Source of the DNA: Echinarachnius parma
Taxonomy: Eukaryota > Echinodermata > Echinoidea > Clypeasteroida > Echinarachniidae
Assembly: GCA_037951105.1 (NCBI GenBank)
Contig: JBAMJV010001320.1
Coordinates: 36,001-100,000 of the forward strand
Length of the DNA stretch: 64,000 nt
Reading direction: 5' to 3'
The notes under the pieces are model-generated. The model did no database searches and was not told the DNA's origin. It worked only from the letters and a program-made list of their open reading frames with translations. The translations under genes were made by a program, and so were the position numbers. Below, piece by piece: positions 46,540-57,467 of this stretch (position 1 is the first letter of the stretch; each line of letters begins with the position of its first letter).

Positions 46540-47645
46540 TTCGTTTGTAGTAATGAATTCATTATTATCTGAGGGGTCCACATTTGTACAAGTATTGCTT
46601 TTTAGTGGACCCCTCTTTTTCCAATATATATACCTTAATCTTTGTAAAGGCCCAGTCCCATACTGACGATTTTCACGGCGACTCGCAACGACTCGCAGCG
46701 ATTTACTAGAACGAATCGACTCGATTTAGCCACGATTTAACAACGAATTGGGAAGAATTGTACGGCGACTCAAGACGAATATTCGTTCTTCGTCGTTGTT
46801 CGACGAATCAGCTCGTCCTTCTTTTGTCTTTAACCATTGCGGTAGAAAAATCGTGGCAGAAAAAAAGTTGTGGTCCCATAGTGGCGATTTTTGCGGCGAC
46901 TCGCAACGAATTATCATTCGTGGAGAAAATCGCTTGAGTTGTCGCGAGTCGTTGTAGTTCGTTGCGAGTCGTTGTAATTCGTTCTGCGAACCGTTGCGCA
47001 TCGCGAAGAACGCCATGAACCGTGTAAGCACAACGAATGTTTTGGGACTGTTCAAAACTATCGCCATGTCGCGACGATTTCCTTTCATTCTTTTTATGGA
47101 ACAATAGGGCAGTCTGGCAGTGCACCATGTGAACAATCGGACTTGTTTGAGTCAGTTCCACGGGCGTAGATCTGTCATCGATACCTTTCAACAGGGGGAT
47201 GATCTATTCATTCACCCCCCCCCCCCCCCCCCCTCGTGATGAATAGGTATTACGTAAGTCTCTACACCCATGGTCAGTTAAAAAACGGACAGCGGCGATC
47301 TTCACAACGAAGCGATACGACTCGCAACGAATTGCAACGATGTGGAACGACTTGACACGAAAATGCAACGGTAAATGATTTTTGGTGAAAATCGTCGTGG
47401 CCTGGCGATTGTTTTGAACATTTGAAGACGGCGATTTTCACGATTTTCTTCACGATGCGCGACGGTTTTGGGGGAAGAACCGATACGATGTAACACGACG
47501 CAACACGACCTAAGCGATTTTCTCGACGAATGTCAAATCGTTGCGATTCGCCGTGAAAATCGTCAGTATGGGACTGGGCCTTAAATGATTATAATTGATT
47601 TGAAATGTTTTGTTGGAAACAAATAAAATTGAAATTGAAATAGTA
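46540..47645 (+). mobile_element. LINE 3' end split by a TIR element
   Basis: GAGGGGTCCACATTTGTAC with its inverted partner GTGGACCCCTC, then TACCTTAATCTTTGTAA, forms a typical LINE 3' UTR with a stem-loop. The sequence resumes after the element at 46648-47580 with ATGATTATAATTGATTTG and an AAATTGAAATTGAAAT tail. No ORF. Confidence 0.6.
46648..47580. mobile_element. TIR element with CGACTCGCAACGA subrepeats
   Basis: AGGCCCAGTCCCATACTGAC followed by GATTTTCACGGCGA at the left is exactly inverted at 47535-47581. TAA abuts both ends, fitting a 3-bp PIF/Harbinger-like target duplication. The interior consists largely of words like CGACTCGCAACGAAT in both orientations, plus a poly-C run near 47214-47233. 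Non-coding. Confidence 0.75.
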
Positions 47646-47707
47646 TGTTCTAATGATGTGTATTCAGCTATCACCGAGAAGGCGCTAAATTCATACTGCA
47701 GTTTTAA

Positions 47708-49191
47708 ACTCTGTCATATTTACAGTAGTGGAAGTAGTTGAACGTAGGCCTAGTGGAGGCTAACGTAGTTGAACGTAACGGCATCCGTACGGTAGTTGTC
47801 CGTAATGCTAACTTGGTATTAACTCGGCGGAGCCGTGATCTTCGATCTTCAATTTTTGAACATGTTCAAAAGAACAGTGCGATAGAGACGTCTAACGTAT
47901 TCTAACGTAGTCTAACGTAATCCTTATCGTACTTTAATGTGCTTTACCGTGCACAAAAGTAGCATCAGCGCTATTCTTAGAATTCTTAAGGGCCGGTCAC
48001 ATTTACGGTAGTGGACGTAGTTGAACGTAGTGGAGTATAACGTAGTTGAAGGTAGTTGAACGTACCGGCATCCGCACCGTACCGTAGTTGTCCGTGATGC
48101 TAACTTGGTATTAACTCGGGGGAGCCGTGATCTTCGATTTAATTTTTGAACATGTTCAAAAGAGCGGTACGTTAGAGGCGTCCGTGATGCTAACGTACTA
48201 AATCGAAGTCTAACGTAGTCTAACGAAGTCTAACGTAGTCTAACGTACTTCTTAACGTACTAAAACGTACCCTAGCGTACTCTAACGTATTTTACCGTGC
48301 ACAAAACCAGCATCAGCACTCTTGGTCCAGACATGTTTCAGCAAAAAAAATAGACAAATTTCACAAAACTGCTCTGTTTGAAAAACAAGCGAACAATGGC
48401 CGTACCACACCGCGGGTTGGCTGCATACTCCGTGCGGAGTTGGTAAATATACCGTAGTGACGTTCTTTAGCGTAGTCTAGCGTAGTGGCTATGGTAGTAT
48501 ACCTTACTCAAGCGTAGTCAGACGTACCACTCCGTACCTGTCCGTGAGCGAGCTGCACCCGCATTAGCGTAGTCTAGCGTAGTTGATCGTACTTGAACGT
48601 ACTTATCTGTACTCTTCTGTGGCTCATCACCGTATCTTAACGTAGTTCAACGTAATTTAACCTAGTTTAACGTACTTACACCACGTCTGACCCACATTGA
48701 ATTACCCTACGGATCACTACGTCCACTACCGTAAATGTGACCGGCCCTTAAGACCTCCTTGGTCCAGGCATGTTTCAGCAAAACAAAATTAGACAAATTG
48801 TACAGACTTGCTCTGTTTTGAAAACAATCGCACACTGGCCGTACCACACCGCCGGCTGGCTGTTATACTCCGTGAGGAGTCGCTATTTACCGTAGTCCAG
48901 TGTAGTGGCTACCGTAATCTTCCGTACTAAAGCGTAGTCAAACGTACCACTCCGTACCAATGGTACCTGTCCATGAGCAAGCTGCACCCATATTAGCGTA
49001 GTCTAGCGTAGTTTATCGTATACATGAACGTATACATGAACATGAAAGAGTACGCATGTTATGTGGCTCATCACCGTACCTGAACGTAGTTCAATGTAGT
49101 TTAACCTAGTTTAACGTACTTACACCACGTCTGACCCACGGTAAGTTACCCTACGGACCGCTGCGTCCACTACCGTAAATGTGACCGGCCC
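47708..49191. mobile_element. Outer TIR element with TAACGTAGTC subrepeats, hosting a copy of itself
   Basis: The left end near 47708 (degraded; GTCATATTTACAGTAGTGGA) follows a TTAA. The right end CCACTACCGTAAATGTGACC then GGCCC closes at 49191. Body words TAACGTAGTC / GACTACGTTA are repeated dozens of times. A relative is inserted at 47990-48747. Confidence 0.75.
47990..48747. mobile_element. Inner TIR element with perfect TTAA target duplication
   Basis: GGGCCGGTCACATTTACGGT begins right after TTAA (47986-47989), and ACCGTAAATGTGACCGGCCC ends right before TTAA (48748-48751). It is 758 bp, non-coding, and inserted in a member of its own family. Confidence 0.85.
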
Positions 49192-49469
49192 TTTAGAGAC
49201 TTGTTATTTGTCAGTAAGCTTCAGTGTTATTTCATTGCATTTTGTTACGGCAAGAGGGATATGAAATTGGGGCAAAAGCATGCAACATATGGGCGGACGC
49301 ATGATTGTGCTTTTTTAAAACTAAATTATCAACTTCATGTCATTTTTGTTCTCAGTCAGCTAATCTTCTGCTTAAACTATGTTTTATTGTATCCCCAGCA
49401 GCAGTATGCTGCAGAGGGATACTTTGGATTCAGCAGCGTTACGCCGCCGCCCCCGCTGCCGCCGCGTCA

Positions 49470-50400
49470 TATTCTTGTGTGCGCCCTAACTGTCATATTC
49501 CTTGACGGATTTCTTTCAAATTTTGTATGGAGCTGTATCTTGGTATAATCTAGACACCAACCAGTTTTGTTGATGCTGCCCCTAGTGTTCCGTCTTTTAT
49601 AGTGTAAAAGGCCATATTTTTGTGGATGGTTTGTGTGCGCTCTATAGGTCACATTTCTCAAAGGATTTTGTTCAAATTTTCAATGAAGGTGTATCTTGAT
49701 ATAATCTACAAGCCTATATATTTTGGTGATGCTGCCTCCAGTGTTCCGTCTTTTATAGGGTCAAAGGTCATACTTTGATGAATGTCTTGTGTGCATTATC
49801 GTGTGCGGTCTAACTGCCATCTACACACCTTTAATTGTTGGTGATGCTGCCCCCGGTGTTTCGTCCTTTATAGGGTCAAAGATCGTTTGTCTTTTGTGCG
49901 CTCTTACTGCCACATTTCTTGACAGATTTCTTTCAAATTTTGTATGGAGGTGTATCTTTCTAAAATCAACACATCTTTAGTGTGTGGTGATGCTGCCACC
50001 CATCTTCCATCTTTTATAGTGTAAAAGGTCATTGTCTGGTGGGTGTCTATATAGTGTGCGCTCTGCAGGTCATATTTCCTGACAGATTTCTTTCAAATTT
50101 TGTATGGAAATATATCTTGGTACAATCTTCAAATTTATATTTATTGATGTTGCTGCCCTCGTTGTTTCGTCCTTTATAGTGTCAAAGGTCATATGTAAGT
50201 TGTGCGATCTAACTGCCCAATTTCTTCATGGATTTCTTTCAGATTTTGTTTGGAGGTGTGTCTTAGTAAAATCTACACATTGTAAGTGTTTGGTGATGAT
50301 GTCACCTGTGTTCCGTCTGTTATAAGGTCAAAGGTCATATTTTGGTGGCTGTCTTGTGTGCCCTCAGCAGGCTCTGCAGGTCACATTTCTTGACAGATTT
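49470..50400 (+). repeat. Tandem repeat of about 150-165 bp containing AAAGGTCA
   Basis: Six to seven units start with a GTGTGCGCTCTAACTG-like word, then TTTCTTTCAAATTTTGTATG, GGTGATGCTGCC, TTCCGTCTTTTATAG and GTCAAAGGTCAT. Frames through the units give similar short peptides (FLSNFVWRC), but units vary in length and stops recur. Confidence 0.75.
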
Positions 50401-50867
50401 CTTTGTCCCTCCTTCGATCATAAGAATGACGCAAAATTCGCTGCCAGTGCTGGGGGATACATTCGCATTGCGCGGCAATGGAAATTTATAGTTGGCATGT
50501 AAATTGGGAAAAAGGCCCCTTCTGGAAAAAAAAAGGTGATTATTCGCGCATAACTGTATGTTGTCCTTGTGTCCTCCAATAAGCGAGTTCACAGTTACAT
50601 TCTACGCATGCGCGAAAACCCGACGATCGTTTCCGGGTCATCGGTCAAATAAGAAGTTGGTTTGTTTACAAAATGTACTTCACGTGTTATGTATATAGGA
50701 AGAATCGACGGGTTCTCCTTCATATCGAGAAAACTACCGTATACAAGACGAATACATCGTAGTTTCACCTTTCCATCAACATGTACATTATCGGTGTTGT
50801 TATTATGCTTGCTATAAATTACATAAGTTAGTCAAAGTTTCTAAATCCGTCAAAAAACTTGCCAAAA

Positions 50868-51000
50868 AAAAAAAAATAGCGGCAACGCCGTGCGCCTGCC
50901 TGATTCGAGACCCAGGCTTCGATCTTCGGGCCGGCGAGCTGATGAACTGTAGCGTGCGACCAACCTAACCAGGCGCTGTGCGCGCCGTGCGCAGCACGGC
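50868..51000 (-). repeat. Possible tRNA-derived SINE head
   Basis: The minus strand has TGGTTAGGTTGG followed about 45 bases later by GGTCTCGAATC, resembling pol III A and B boxes, and ends in a run of T at about 50867-50880 on that strand. Stems are poor. Confidence 0.35.
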
Positions 51001-51180
51001 GCCTGATATACTCGCATTCAACATTTTTGAATGTCACTGGTAGGATGATACAAAATCCCCCTAAATGAACAAATGATAAAATATATGGGTTTGAACTCAC
51101 CTAATTTCAAATTCGTGGACTGCTAGTTAATAGTTTTCCTCCTCCAAAATACATGATACGATTAATAAATACCCTTTTGT

Positions 51181-52755
51181 AGTCCAGTCAATCTAGCAAA
51201 TATTAGAGGGGTAACCTCGGCAAAATTGCAGCATGGGATTTTTCTTCGGAATTTTGTTCAGGATACTCCCTTGAACAACATACTAAAAGTCCTAAGAATT
51301 CGAAGCTGGGGAAAGTGGTTTAATTTGCATAATAAATAATGAGCTAATTTGCATAATTGTGAATTAAGGTCAGGGGTCATTTTCTATCTAGGAATAGTAC
51401 ACTAGTATTTAAAACAAATAGTATAAGGTATTTTGGAATCCATTTCCGGTGCTCGTTTGCAAGTGCCATATGGGAAAAACCCTGAAATCCAAGATGGCTG
51501 CTCCTAATTTGCATATTTATGAATATTATTGGTTTTTAGTGGCTACAGCCTCTAATAAGCAATAATTACAGGGTTTTTTCTTCAATCATGTTCTAAATGT
51601 GTATTAAAGATACTTCAGCTTGGTTGCCGCCTTGGCAACCTCTAGCAATGCATATAATTGGCATAATTCGATTATTTTCACAATTTGCATATTCCCAGAA
51701 ATCAGGTAAAATCGTGGTTAGTGTAAACCCAGAAGGTAAAAAAAGACGAGAAATACCACTTTTCCAAGGTTTTGGGGGGCAGGAAATCCATTTATGATAC
51801 CTAATTCGACGTTTCACCTTGGCAACCCACATGAATCTAAGATGGCCGCCTATGGCATTTTAAAGGAGATAATTATATTTGCTACTTTAACAGCATTTAT
51901 TCTATGAGAGTATAATTTGTTTATTGTTAGCAACCAACTACATTTAAATTTAAGTATTCTAATTGCTAATTCCAATAATTGAGAGTCCAAAAATTGTAAT
52001 ATCGTTCTAATATAACCAAAAGAATGAAGTCGTGTATCATTACATGTGTAATTTGGGGAGCAGCCATTTTGGATTTTAAAAGGTTGCCATGGTGCTATAT
52101 GGAAATAAGTATAAAATGGACTTGTTGCCCCCCAAAACCTTGGAAAAGTGGTATAACTTGTCATTTTTACTTTCCGGGTTCCCAATATACTCAATTTAGG
52201 GGAATATGCAAATTAGGTAAATAACCCAATTATGCAAATTATATGCATTGCTAGAGGTTGCCAATTTCAATTTTTCAATTTCAATCTATTCTTGCTTCCA
52301 ACAAGGTGGCAACTTATCTGAAATATCTTCACTACATATTTAGAACATGAATGAAAAATAATAATCTGGAATTATTGCTTATTAGAGGCTGTAACCACTG
52401 AAAACCAATAATATTCAGAAATATGCAACTTAGGGGCAGCCATCTTGGTTTTTAGGGCGTTGCCTATACGGCACATGCAAATGAGCACCGTTAATGAATT
52501 CCTTGCCCTAAATTACCCCAGAATAATCGTTTTTATCAATATTGTACTATTCCTAGATAGAAAATGACCCCTGACAACATTTCAGAAATATGCAAATTAG
52601 CTAATTATCTTTATAATGCAAATTAAACCACTTTCCCTAGCTTCGATTTCTTAGGACTTTTATTATGTTGTTCAGGGGAGTTTCCTGAACAGAATTCCGA
52701 AGAAAATTCCCATGTTGCAATTTTACCGAGGTCAAGACCCTATATTGACTGGACT
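51181..52755. mobile_element. Foldback element with arms of about 0.7 kb
   Basis: AGTCCAGTCAATCTAGCAAA at the left is mirrored by TATATTGACTGGACT at the right. The arms stay alignable through AAACCACTTTCC, AATCCAAGATGGCTGC and CCAAGGTTTTGGGG towards the centre at about 51950. It truncates the SAP-like exon at its right edge. No transposase. Confidence 0.85.
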
Positions 52756-53048
52756 ATTGGGTCAGGTAAAGTGCCGCCTGGTATAAGCAGTAAGTCCTCA
52801 TAGTCATACACCGACTTCTTCGCGACCGCTGCTTCGGCTGCGCTGGGGTACGGGTAGTGGATAGCGCTAGCGGAGCGAGGTCCGGCATTAGCTTCGCTGC
52901 AAAAAACGAGTGCCACTAGCTCATCTTTCCGGCGTGTTATTTTAAGATTTCTGCTTCGCAGAAAATCCTTCAAAGCGGCAACTGTCCAGAGCCGAATCTC
53001 ATCGATACAAACGCCTGGTTCCTGCTGCATGATTTCCTCAAATTTCAA
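52740..53048 (-). pseudogene. SAP-like N-terminal exon of a transposon or host protein, truncated
   Basis: Open minus-strand frame from an ATG at 53048: MKFEEIMQQEPGVCIDEIRL, then WTVAALKDFLRSRNLKITRR, KDELVALVF and a linker ending LLLIPGG. The segment VAALKDFLRSRNL..RRKDELVALV fits the helix-turn-helix SAP pattern (LK..L...GL...G.K.ELV). Similar N-termini precede YqaJ-like nuclease domains in repetitive invertebrate genes; that link is from memory of the family and not shown here. The last few codons run into the foldback element, so the downstream gene was cut off. A hAT-like element sits 14 bp upstream of the ATG. Confidence 0.6.
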
Positions 53049-53069
53049 TGAAATTTATAAACAAAGAAG

Positions 53070-54164
53070 CAGGGGTGTCGATCCGTTTTTGAGATTGGGG
53101 GGGCGAAATTTGAAAAAATTTTCCAGAGTGACTGACCACTGAGAGAGCTAAAAGCCCCACATTGGCATGCCCGGAAGTTTTATTATGCGCTCATTGAAAG
53201 TGTCTTGATGGCTCGAAGACCTGACTTTGGGGGGCACCCACATTTGGGGACAATAATGGGGGTCCAGGGGGCGGAGCCCCCGGAAGCTTTTAGATTTCAG
53301 ACATTTGCTCCTAGCATGGGTGTTAAAATTGTATAAAATAGTGAACCTACTCATAACATATTTTTAAAGGGCATAGCGAAAAGACTGAGCCTTGCATGAG
53401 ATGGATCCACATGATCATGTATACTATAGAGCCATCGATATAGTCTAGGGCATTGGGCTCCCATGAAACTAAGCAAGGGCGTCAACAATTTCTCCAAAGT
53501 GTAGGGGAGACATTGCGAGGAAGCGAAGCGACCGAGCGGGGGAGGGGGTGTCCCCCTCCCACAGTAGGGAGCTTTTGTATTTTGGGGCGTGAAATTGTGC
53601 GATTTGGTGCACACCTGAGACAGAAACTTCACGTAATATGAAGTATATAGGTATGGAACCAAACATACATAATGACAAAGGGAGGGTTAGGAAAATCTGC
53701 TCCTTTTTCAAATGTGGGGGGACATGATATTCCAATTTGATTTGCGTTCAGCGCATATGTACCGAGATTATTTTATTTTCTGTGACGGTGTGCTATCTAT
53801 AGATGAGGGTTTAATAAACTTCGTTTGAGTTGTGCGTTTGAAAAATTACGCTGCCCAACACATTTCAAAAGGTGAGTTCCCGCAACCCAAATGAAACTTG
53901 CAATATGAGAAACTGTATATATATGCGCGCGAAGCGCGCGGCAAAAAAAGAGATTTACAGTCCTTTTCAAACTAAAAAACGGCTATTTTGAAGATTAATT
54001 ATTGATAAATGTGTCTTTCCCCTCTTTGGCATTATATCACTCGATTTTTTTCTTCCTCATTTTCGGAATTATTGGGGGGGCGAAATGATATGTTCGCCCC
54101 CCCAATATTTTCATTGGGGGGGCGACCGCCCCCCCCCCCTGCCCCCCCAGGATCGACACCCCTG
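53070..54164. mobile_element. hAT-like element with perfect 8-bp target duplication
   Basis: The TIR CAGGGGTGTCGATC at 53070 is exactly inverted as GATCGACACCCCTG ending at 54164. CAAAGAAG flanks both sides (53062-53069 and 54165-54172). An 8-bp duplication with a CAGGG-type end is the hAT signature. The interior is 1.1 kb with G-rich tracts and no transposase, so it is non-autonomous. Confidence 0.9.
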
Positions 54165-54224
54165 CAAAGAAGAATAGTCGTGTGTGTGAATATTTCGCTA
54201 AAAAAGTTGCATTGACAACACATG

Positions 54225-54690
54225 CGCTATGCGCTCATTTCAATAATTTCTCTTCTCACCTAACCTTTGACATGTGACGTCTCACAGCTCCGTGGGCTAA
54301 CTGTGAACTGGCTTATAGTGGTTCGGATTTGTGCGAACGCCTTGCGCACGGTGTCTTAAGCCCGGCGCAGAGAGAGCCGACTCGACCCGATCCGACTGGT
54401 TTTCAGTCAGGCTAGAGTCGGTTTCGCTCAGTCGGAGCCGATTCAACACGTTAAATTGGCCTCGGATGATCTCCGACTGGCTCTTGACCGGCAAAACAGG
54501 AGTCCTGAGGCAATGTATACTGAGTTTAACCGACTGAAAACCAGTCGGATCGGGTCGAGTCGGCTCTGTCTGCGCGGGGCTTAATACACACGAAATCAGT
54601 GTTAAAATGCAGAGCACGCAAACTAGCCTAGTTCAAAATAGCGAACTGCGGTGTAGCATCCATCCCCACGCCTGATGAGATCCAATATCC
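54225..54690. mobile_element. MITE of the 61718 family, interrupted by a 221-bp MITE
   Basis: GAACGCCTTGCGCACGGTG at about 54333 and AACTAGCCTAGTTCAAAATA plus ATCCATCCCCACGCCTGATG at 54620-54678 match the complement of 61718-61875. The gap between is exactly the TTAA MITE at 54360-54580. The element ends within 20 bases of the acceptor of the next CCP exon. Confidence 0.6.
54360..54580. mobile_element. MITE of 221 bp, GCCCGGCGC family, copy 2, TTAA flanked
   Basis: TTAA at 54356-54359 and 54581-54584. TIRs GCCCGGCGCAGAGAGAGCCG / CGGCTCTGTCTGCGCGGGGC, extending to about 50 bp (TCCGACTGGTTTTCAGT and complement). The sister copy is at 13824-14044. Confidence 0.9.
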
Positions 54691-54705
54691 ACATTCATGT
54701 TGTAG

Positions 54706-54897
54706 ATATCACATGCCCAACCCCCGTACACCCGGCTAATGGAATCTTCATTGACCGGCAACACCCGTGGATCAAGGGACACTGGACGGTCTCCAAGAGG
54801 ATTCATTTCGAATGCAATGCTGGCTTTCGCCTGGTCGGGGCTTCACAGGTTGACTGTACGGTCGATGGCTGGTCAAAGTCCAATCCGACGTGTACCC
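54706..54897 (+). CDS. CCP domain 8 exon
   Basis: Acceptor TGTTGTAG at 54705 and consensus donor GTAAGT at 54898 bound a 192-bp phase 1-1 exon. It encodes a textbook sushi domain: ITCPTPVHPANG, then HFECNAGFRLVGAS, VDCTVDGWSKSNPTC, with four cysteines, the hydrophobic F.C..GF.L.G core and the Trp before the last Cys. It is not close to the A-F array and more like complement control protein modules in general. It follows the second Ig domain after an 11.5-kb intron. Confidence 0.9.
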
Positions 54898-55966
54898 GTA
54901 AGTAAAGAGTTAAAGGAGTATCATTGTCTGGTTGAAATGGCGCCTCAATAATTTCTTTTTGTTTGGATAGCAGAAAACTGAGTGCAATTACTGGTATTGA
55001 TTATATATGATTTTCATAGCAAAACAAACATATTTTGGTCGTTATCTAATATCAATCTATACAAGTGAAATGCTTACACATTAGTTATTGTAATATTGCT
55101 CATCCTTTTTTATATGAACAGTTTACTGAATTGGTATCAGAGAATGTTGTGTATGTGGTTCTGAAAGAAACTTTCATGTCACACCCGTACGAGTATTGGT
55201 AAAATTATACACAGTACAATATATTATTCCATGTGTCCGAATCATCATTATGTGTTAAAGGGACTGTCCCTCTTTTACAAAACGTCTGAACAGTTTCCAG
55301 TTGACGGATGGGGATGAATGTAACACACACAAAAATCAGATCGAACAGCCCTGTAATTTGGATTATACGGATAAAAAACGAATGCGTCCCTCCATCAAAC
55401 TATATATCGGTCAATAAAAGAGTTTAACTGATTTAGCATAATATTACAACAATATTGTACTTATTCTTATAAAGGTATTGTGAAGCCGACATTTGTAAAG
55501 GTATGTCACGGAAAAAATCTCAAAAATGAAGAATATGTAATTACATGTAGTCAGATTAAGCGATGTTTGGTTATTTTGTTTAATATTCGGTCATGCTATT
55601 ATTATGTGTGTGCGGGTCACGTAGCTAGCGCGGGTCACGTAGGGGTCACGCAAAACGTTGTGGTACTTCGTGGAATCCGTGTACGAACTTCCTCACTGGG
55701 TGAATACACGTAAATGCACAATTAACCGTTGGTTGTCGTTTTATTAGTTTTAGGTCTATAACTGCACGAAAAAGATATTTCAAGCCCTAATTTGTTCAAG
55801 CATGCTATTAAATGACATTTTCTTTCATATAAGACAATAACCTCGCAACTTGGATTAAACATTTCTGTATGTAAATCATTAGAGCATAATTATATTATAG
55901 ATGTATTACATGAATAATAATGTCTCACACTTGTACATTTTTCTCACTGCTACCGGCTATATAAAG
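54898..55966 (+). other. Intron between CCP 8 and CCP 9
   Basis: AT-rich, with no repeat I can name and no exon. A short GTCACGTAG-type duplication lies near 55617-55650 (CGGGTCACGTAG twice). Confidence 0.45.
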
Positions 55967-56158
55967 CAACCCAATGCCGCGAGATAAGCACACCCGATAA
56001 TGCCCGGATGGTCGGTGTCTATGGCTACGGGAGGAACATCGGTGACGAACGAGCATTCTACTGCAATCCCGGGTACATGCGAAATGGCTCTACCAACCTA
56101 CTGCGGTGCAACGAAGGAGGCGAGTGGTCGGCCCCGGTGCCTACATGCGAACGGCTAC
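55967..56158 (+). CDS. CCP domain 9 exon
   Basis: The acceptor ATATAAAG at 55966 has a weak pyrimidine tract just before it, with better pyrimidines further up. The donor GTAAGT at 56159 is consensus. 192 bp, phase 1-1, the same length as the previous CCP exon. It encodes TQCREISTPDNARMVGV, then DERAFYCNPGYMRNGSTNLL, RCNEGGEWSAPVPTC, with all four cysteines and the GEW motif. NGS is a sequon. It lies directly before the FIMAC exons, the same CCP-CCP-FIMAC order as the C-terminus of C6 and C7. Confidence 0.87.
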
Positions 56159-56956
56159 GTAAGTATCTGAAGGCAAACCTTAAAACTCACGAACGAACCC
56201 GAAAACTTCCATATTATTTTACTAAAAGAAAGGATTTATTCCTCTAAGAGTCTAGTATTTAAACAAAGATTATACGTAAATTGATTCGTAAAACGCTCAA
56301 CGTCTCCGGTTCCCGATGCATAAGAACCCGGAAATGATCGTAACATGACCGAAATGTCACGATAACGCCTGATGCTGGGTAACGAAGTTTGCGAAAACAG
56401 TCGAAGTGCCGGATTTACAAAAGGAACTTTAAAAAGGCCAAATGTTGCAATCGAATTAGTTATTAGCAAACACTATTAACTATTAATGAATGTAAAATAA
56501 TCTCTATATTAATGTATATCTCCTATCTTTGTGGCGTCTAAATCCATAATGCGCTCCTTAAAAGGAACGTTTAGACGAATTCAAGTTGAAGTCTAGGTCA
56601 CTAAACACAATTTTGTATGAAAAAGTATGATTGTGGGTTCTTATAATTGGTTTTGAAATTCTAATGACACGAATTCGCGAGCGAGCTCAATCTCCCACAA
56701 TCTTTTGATCGGACCAATACAATTCTCGAATCTCGATCATGAATAGTTTAGTCCTCGCAGCGCCACTTTATTTATTTGATGTAGTCTAATGACAATTTCG
56801 ACGTTCTCATGATTCTACAACTGTATCATGTGTATGTTATCTCATCATGTATACCATGTATACGGTATCACTCTTGCCTACGGGACCGGAACTGGGTCCT
56901 GTACTATAGCTCTATTAGGATCATTGTAACATCTAGTAGGCTTGGTCAGTAGCTTA

Positions 56957-57467
56957 GATACACTGTTAATACGCTGTGTAAACAACATTTGTTGACAATT
57001 TTCTACAACCGCTGTTTAACATATGAACCATCCAAGTCTTGTTGCAAACATTCAAGTTGTTCCAGTTGTTCCAGTTGTTTAAAGTTTACACAACTGTTGG
57101 TTTAATTTTTATACAACCGTTGTTTAGAATAAATTTTAAACAAACCTGTTGTTGAAATAGCAAATACAAAAAATGATTGTACTATAAAATGGCAAAGTCG
57201 GAATCGAACCGGGGACCTTTGGGTTATGAGACTCACACGCTACCTCATCGCTATCTCGTTTCGCTTGGTTTGCAGTGGGACAAAAAGGGTTTTGTCGCGA
57301 TGATTTCGCGGTCGAAACAATCACGTGATTTAACACGTTTAATCAACGCTTGAACAATGGCCGCATTACACAACCCTTCTTTCTACAACTAATCATGCTA
57401 CACCTAAGGTTGTATAAAAAGATTCAACAACTATTTTTACACAGCGTTTCAACAGTGTACAATCTGC
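56957..57467. mobile_element. TIR element enclosing a tRNA-Met-like sequence
   Basis: ACACTGTTAATACGCTGTGT with AAACAAC at the left pairs with TTTTTACACAGCGTTTCAAC and AGTGT at 57440-57464; TA borders are likely. GTTGTTCCAGTTG-type words and AACAACC/GGTTGT pairs continue inward. Confidence 0.65.
57187..57262 (-). tRNA. tRNA-Met(CAT)-like pseudogene or SINE head
   Basis: The minus strand has TAGCGATGAGGTAGCGTG (A-box and D-arm like), a loop CTCATAA giving a CAU anticodon, and GGTTCGATTCC (perfect B box). The acceptor arms do not pair (AACGAGA against TTTGCCA) and the T stem has two mismatches, so it is probably not a functional tRNA. It may be a SINE head or a tRNA pseudogene. Confidence 0.55.

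Noticed and set aside
46274..46666. Frame of 130 codons, Ser/Phe-rich
   Set aside because: Overlaps a LINE 3' UTR-like sequence; no RT or other motif and pyrimidine-rich composition explains it.
46726..47191. Overlapping frames of 127-136 codons on the minus strand
   Set aside because: They lie entirely inside a TIR element built of CGACTCGCAACGA repeats.
50828..51100. Minus-strand frame of 90 codons
   Set aside because: Runs through a possible SINE head and poly-T; no domain.
56236..56469. Minus-strand frame of 77 codons after CCP 9
   Set aside because: No recognisable domain, no splice support; antisense in an intron.
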